Shown here one piece after another: positions 5,683 to 6,316 of a stretch of 6,316 nt of DNA. Location of the stretch: positions 1 through 6,316 of the forward strand of contig MGYR01000019.1 in NCBI GenBank assembly GCA_001801825.1, written 5' to 3'. Made by a program: the position numbers and the translations under genes. The DNA comes from Gammaproteobacteria bacterium RIFCSPLOWO2_02_FULL_56_15. Its GTDB lineage: Bacteria > Pseudomonadota > Gammaproteobacteria > Eutrophobiales > Eutrophobiaceae. How positions within the stretch are numbered: the first letter of the stretch is position 1; each line of letters starts with the position of its first letter. The notes beneath the pieces are model-generated. The model was not told the origin of the DNA. It searched no databases and saw only the letters and a program-made list of their open reading frames with translations.

Positions 5683-5735
5683 TGTAGGGGTGACCCTTGT
5701 GGTCGCCCAGGGCAGGCACAAGGCCTGCCCCTACA
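5683..5735. repeat. Palindromic intergenic element with GTAGGGG ends (double hairpin)
   Basis: The 53-bp element is bounded by TGTAGGGG (5683-5690) and its inverse CCCCTACA (5728-5735). Inside are two consecutive hairpins with similar loops. GGGTGACC/GGTCGCCC (5688-5695 with 5701-5708) has one wobble pair and a CTTGT loop; GGGCAGGC/GCCTGCCC (5710-5717 with 5723-5730) is perfect with an ACAAG loop. The loops are each other's reverse complement, give or take one base, so the element also folds as one long imperfect cruciform. This looks like a non-autonomous intergenic repeat. Confidence 0.72.
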
Positions 5736-5787
5736 ACAGATCCCGTCGGGTGCCCACCGGTAGTGGCGATTATCCTCGTTGCATCAT

Positions 5788-5815
5788 GTAGGGGCGAAAG
5801 ATTTTTCGCCCCTAC
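5788..5815. repeat. Palindromic element with GTAGGGGCGAAA stem
   Basis: GTAGGGGCGAAA (5788-5799) and TTTCGCCCCTAC (5804-5815) form a perfect 12-bp stem with a GATT loop. The outer seven bases are identical to those of the element at 5683-5735, so both belong to one family. Because the stem is followed by only a few T residues inside the palindrome, it is better read as a repeat than as a transcription terminator. Confidence 0.72.
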
Positions 5816-5922
5816 GTCGTGGGGGCGTCTAGTGTGAGAAAGTGGCTGCTCGATGATCGGGCCATGCGCTCCCATACACCGGATTTGGTCCAGCGGGGAG
5901 ACCGTGTGAAGATTATCATCTA

Positions 5923-5944
5923 CACTGCCAGGCACAGGGCAGTG
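5923..5944 (+). other. Hairpin in the leader of the adaptor gene
   Basis: CACTGCC (5923-5929) pairs with GGCAGTG (5938-5944) around an 8-base loop, 34 bases before the adaptor start codon. It would lie in the 5' untranslated region if transcription starts upstream. It is unrelated in sequence to the neighbouring repeat families, and no role is assigned. Confidence 0.35.
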
Positions 5945-5978
5945 CAACAATAACCCAATAACCAAGGTAAGCCAGGAT

Positions 5979-6316
5979 ATGTCGCTCAGGATACCCCAAA
6001 GTGCCATTATTCTTGCGCTGACGGTAGCGCTTTCATTCGCAGTGATCAGATATTTGACATACGCACCCACTCCCACCGTCAGGCTGCATACTGTCGGCGG
6101 GGGTACGGTTGAGGCCCGCGTAGCGAATACCCGTGTGGGGACAGTCAAGGCCTGCCGCCGATCCCTGCTGGCGCCCGCCATCGGTGGAGAGGTGGCGAGC
6201 CTGAATGTGCGGGAAGGCGACTCCGTGGAACAGGGACAGATCCTGCTGGAGATCTGGAACGAGGATAATAAAGCCCGTCTGGAGCTGGCCAGGGTCCAAC
6301 TGGAAGCCGCTGAGGC
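5979..6316 (+). CDS. HlyD/RND-type periplasmic adaptor (membrane fusion protein), 5' part only
   Basis: The first 112 residues of a membrane-fusion adaptor run off the right edge. An N-terminal membrane anchor or uncleaved signal (about residues 9-25, AIILALTVALSFAVIRY) is followed by GTVEARVANTRVGTVKACRR (42-61) and then LLAPAIGGEVASLNVREGDS (63-82) and VEQGQILLEIWN (83-94). This is the first half of the lipoyl-like barrel-sandwich domain. The helical hairpin then begins at about 95 (KARLELARVQLEAAE). Such adaptors sit in the periplasm and link an inner-membrane ABC or RND pump to an outer-membrane TolC-like channel; the pump gene is expected just beyond the window. The ATG at 5979 has only a modest ribosome site (AAGG at 5964-5967), but it is the only sensible start after the in-frame stop at 5907-5909. 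Substrate unknown. Confidence 0.85.
   Translation, partial: MSLRIPQSAIILALTVALSFAVIRYLTYAPTPTVRLHTVGGGTVEARVANTRVGTVKACRRSLLAPAIGGEVASLNVREGDSVEQGQILLEIWNEDNKARLELARVQLEAAE

Larger units (their letters stand above)
5541..5978. other. Gene-free, hairpin-rich intergenic region
   Basis: No coding region is supported across this 438-bp stretch between the toxin-antitoxin module and the adaptor gene. The open frames present read through perfect palindromes and have no ribosome binding sites or recognisable products. It holds two REP-like hairpins in inverted orientation (5544-5634), two palindromic elements with GTAGGGG/CCCCTAC ends (5683-5735 and 5788-5815) and a smaller hairpin (5923-5944). From about 5820 to 5920 I see nothing definable. 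The genes on either side are divergent, so promoters for both must lie here or in the repeats, but no good -35/-10 pair for the adaptor gene was found. Confidence 0.7.

Noticed and set aside
5788..5815. Strong hairpin considered as a Rho-independent terminator
   Set aside because: The T residues fall inside the symmetrical stem rather than after it, no gene ends nearby on either strand, and a related element lies 52 bp away, so a repeat is the better reading.
5541..5830. Cluster of regularly spaced palindromes considered as a CRISPR array
   Set aside because: The elements differ in length and sequence, the spacing is irregular, and there is no constant direct repeat with unique spacers. They fit dispersed palindromic intergenic repeats instead.
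5576..6181. 201-codon minus-strand frame across the palindromic region and adaptor start
   Set aside because: It translates perfect palindromic repeats and the antisense of the adaptor gene; the composition is repeat-driven and no domain is visible.

Overview
The window looks like a chromosomal segment of a Gram-negative bacterium, most likely a gammaproteobacterium. The evidence is a membrane-fusion (HlyD-type) adaptor gene, which needs an outer membrane, a glycogen phosphorylase of the DUF3417-containing type, and palindromic intergenic repeats of kinds common in proteobacteria. Base composition is moderately GC-rich, with one distinctly AT-rich patch near 5440-5510. No species can be named from the sequence alone.

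Layout. Positions 1-132 hold a possible 3' end of an unidentified gene. malQ (4-alpha-glucanotransferase, 241-1704, +) follows, with a candidate extended -10 promoter at 137-145. Convergent to it, 81 bp away, is glgP (alpha-glucan phosphorylase, 4320-1786, -). Upstream of glgP on the same strand come a structured, tandemly repeated spacer (4402-4475), a small SAP-domain/four-cysteine protein gene (4691-4479), and a type II toxin-antitoxin pair (antitoxin 5410-5174, RelE/ParE-like toxin 5177-4872, overlapping by GTGA). A 33-bp segment carrying the antitoxin's ribosome-binding site, a TAGCAGCTA palindrome and the ATG is duplicated 103 bp upstream. A 438-bp gene-free stretch (5541-5978) is packed with hairpin repeats: a REPIN-like inverted doublet and two GTAGGGG-family palindromes. 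The right edge is the first 112 codons of a HlyD/RND-type periplasmic adaptor (5979 onward, +), cut by the window end.

How the genes work together. MalQ and GlgP form a standard glycogen/maltodextrin pair: MalQ disproportionates short glucans into longer chains, and GlgP phosphorolyses the chains to glucose-1-phosphate. The SAP protein, the toxin-antitoxin module and the efflux adaptor have no obvious metabolic link to glycogen. Together with the repeat cluster, they suggest that the right half is an accessory junction next to a core metabolic locus. I see no clear new multi-gene system. The most unusual items are the duplicated antitoxin initiation region, the tandem structured spacer before glgP, and the small cysteine-rich SAP protein.
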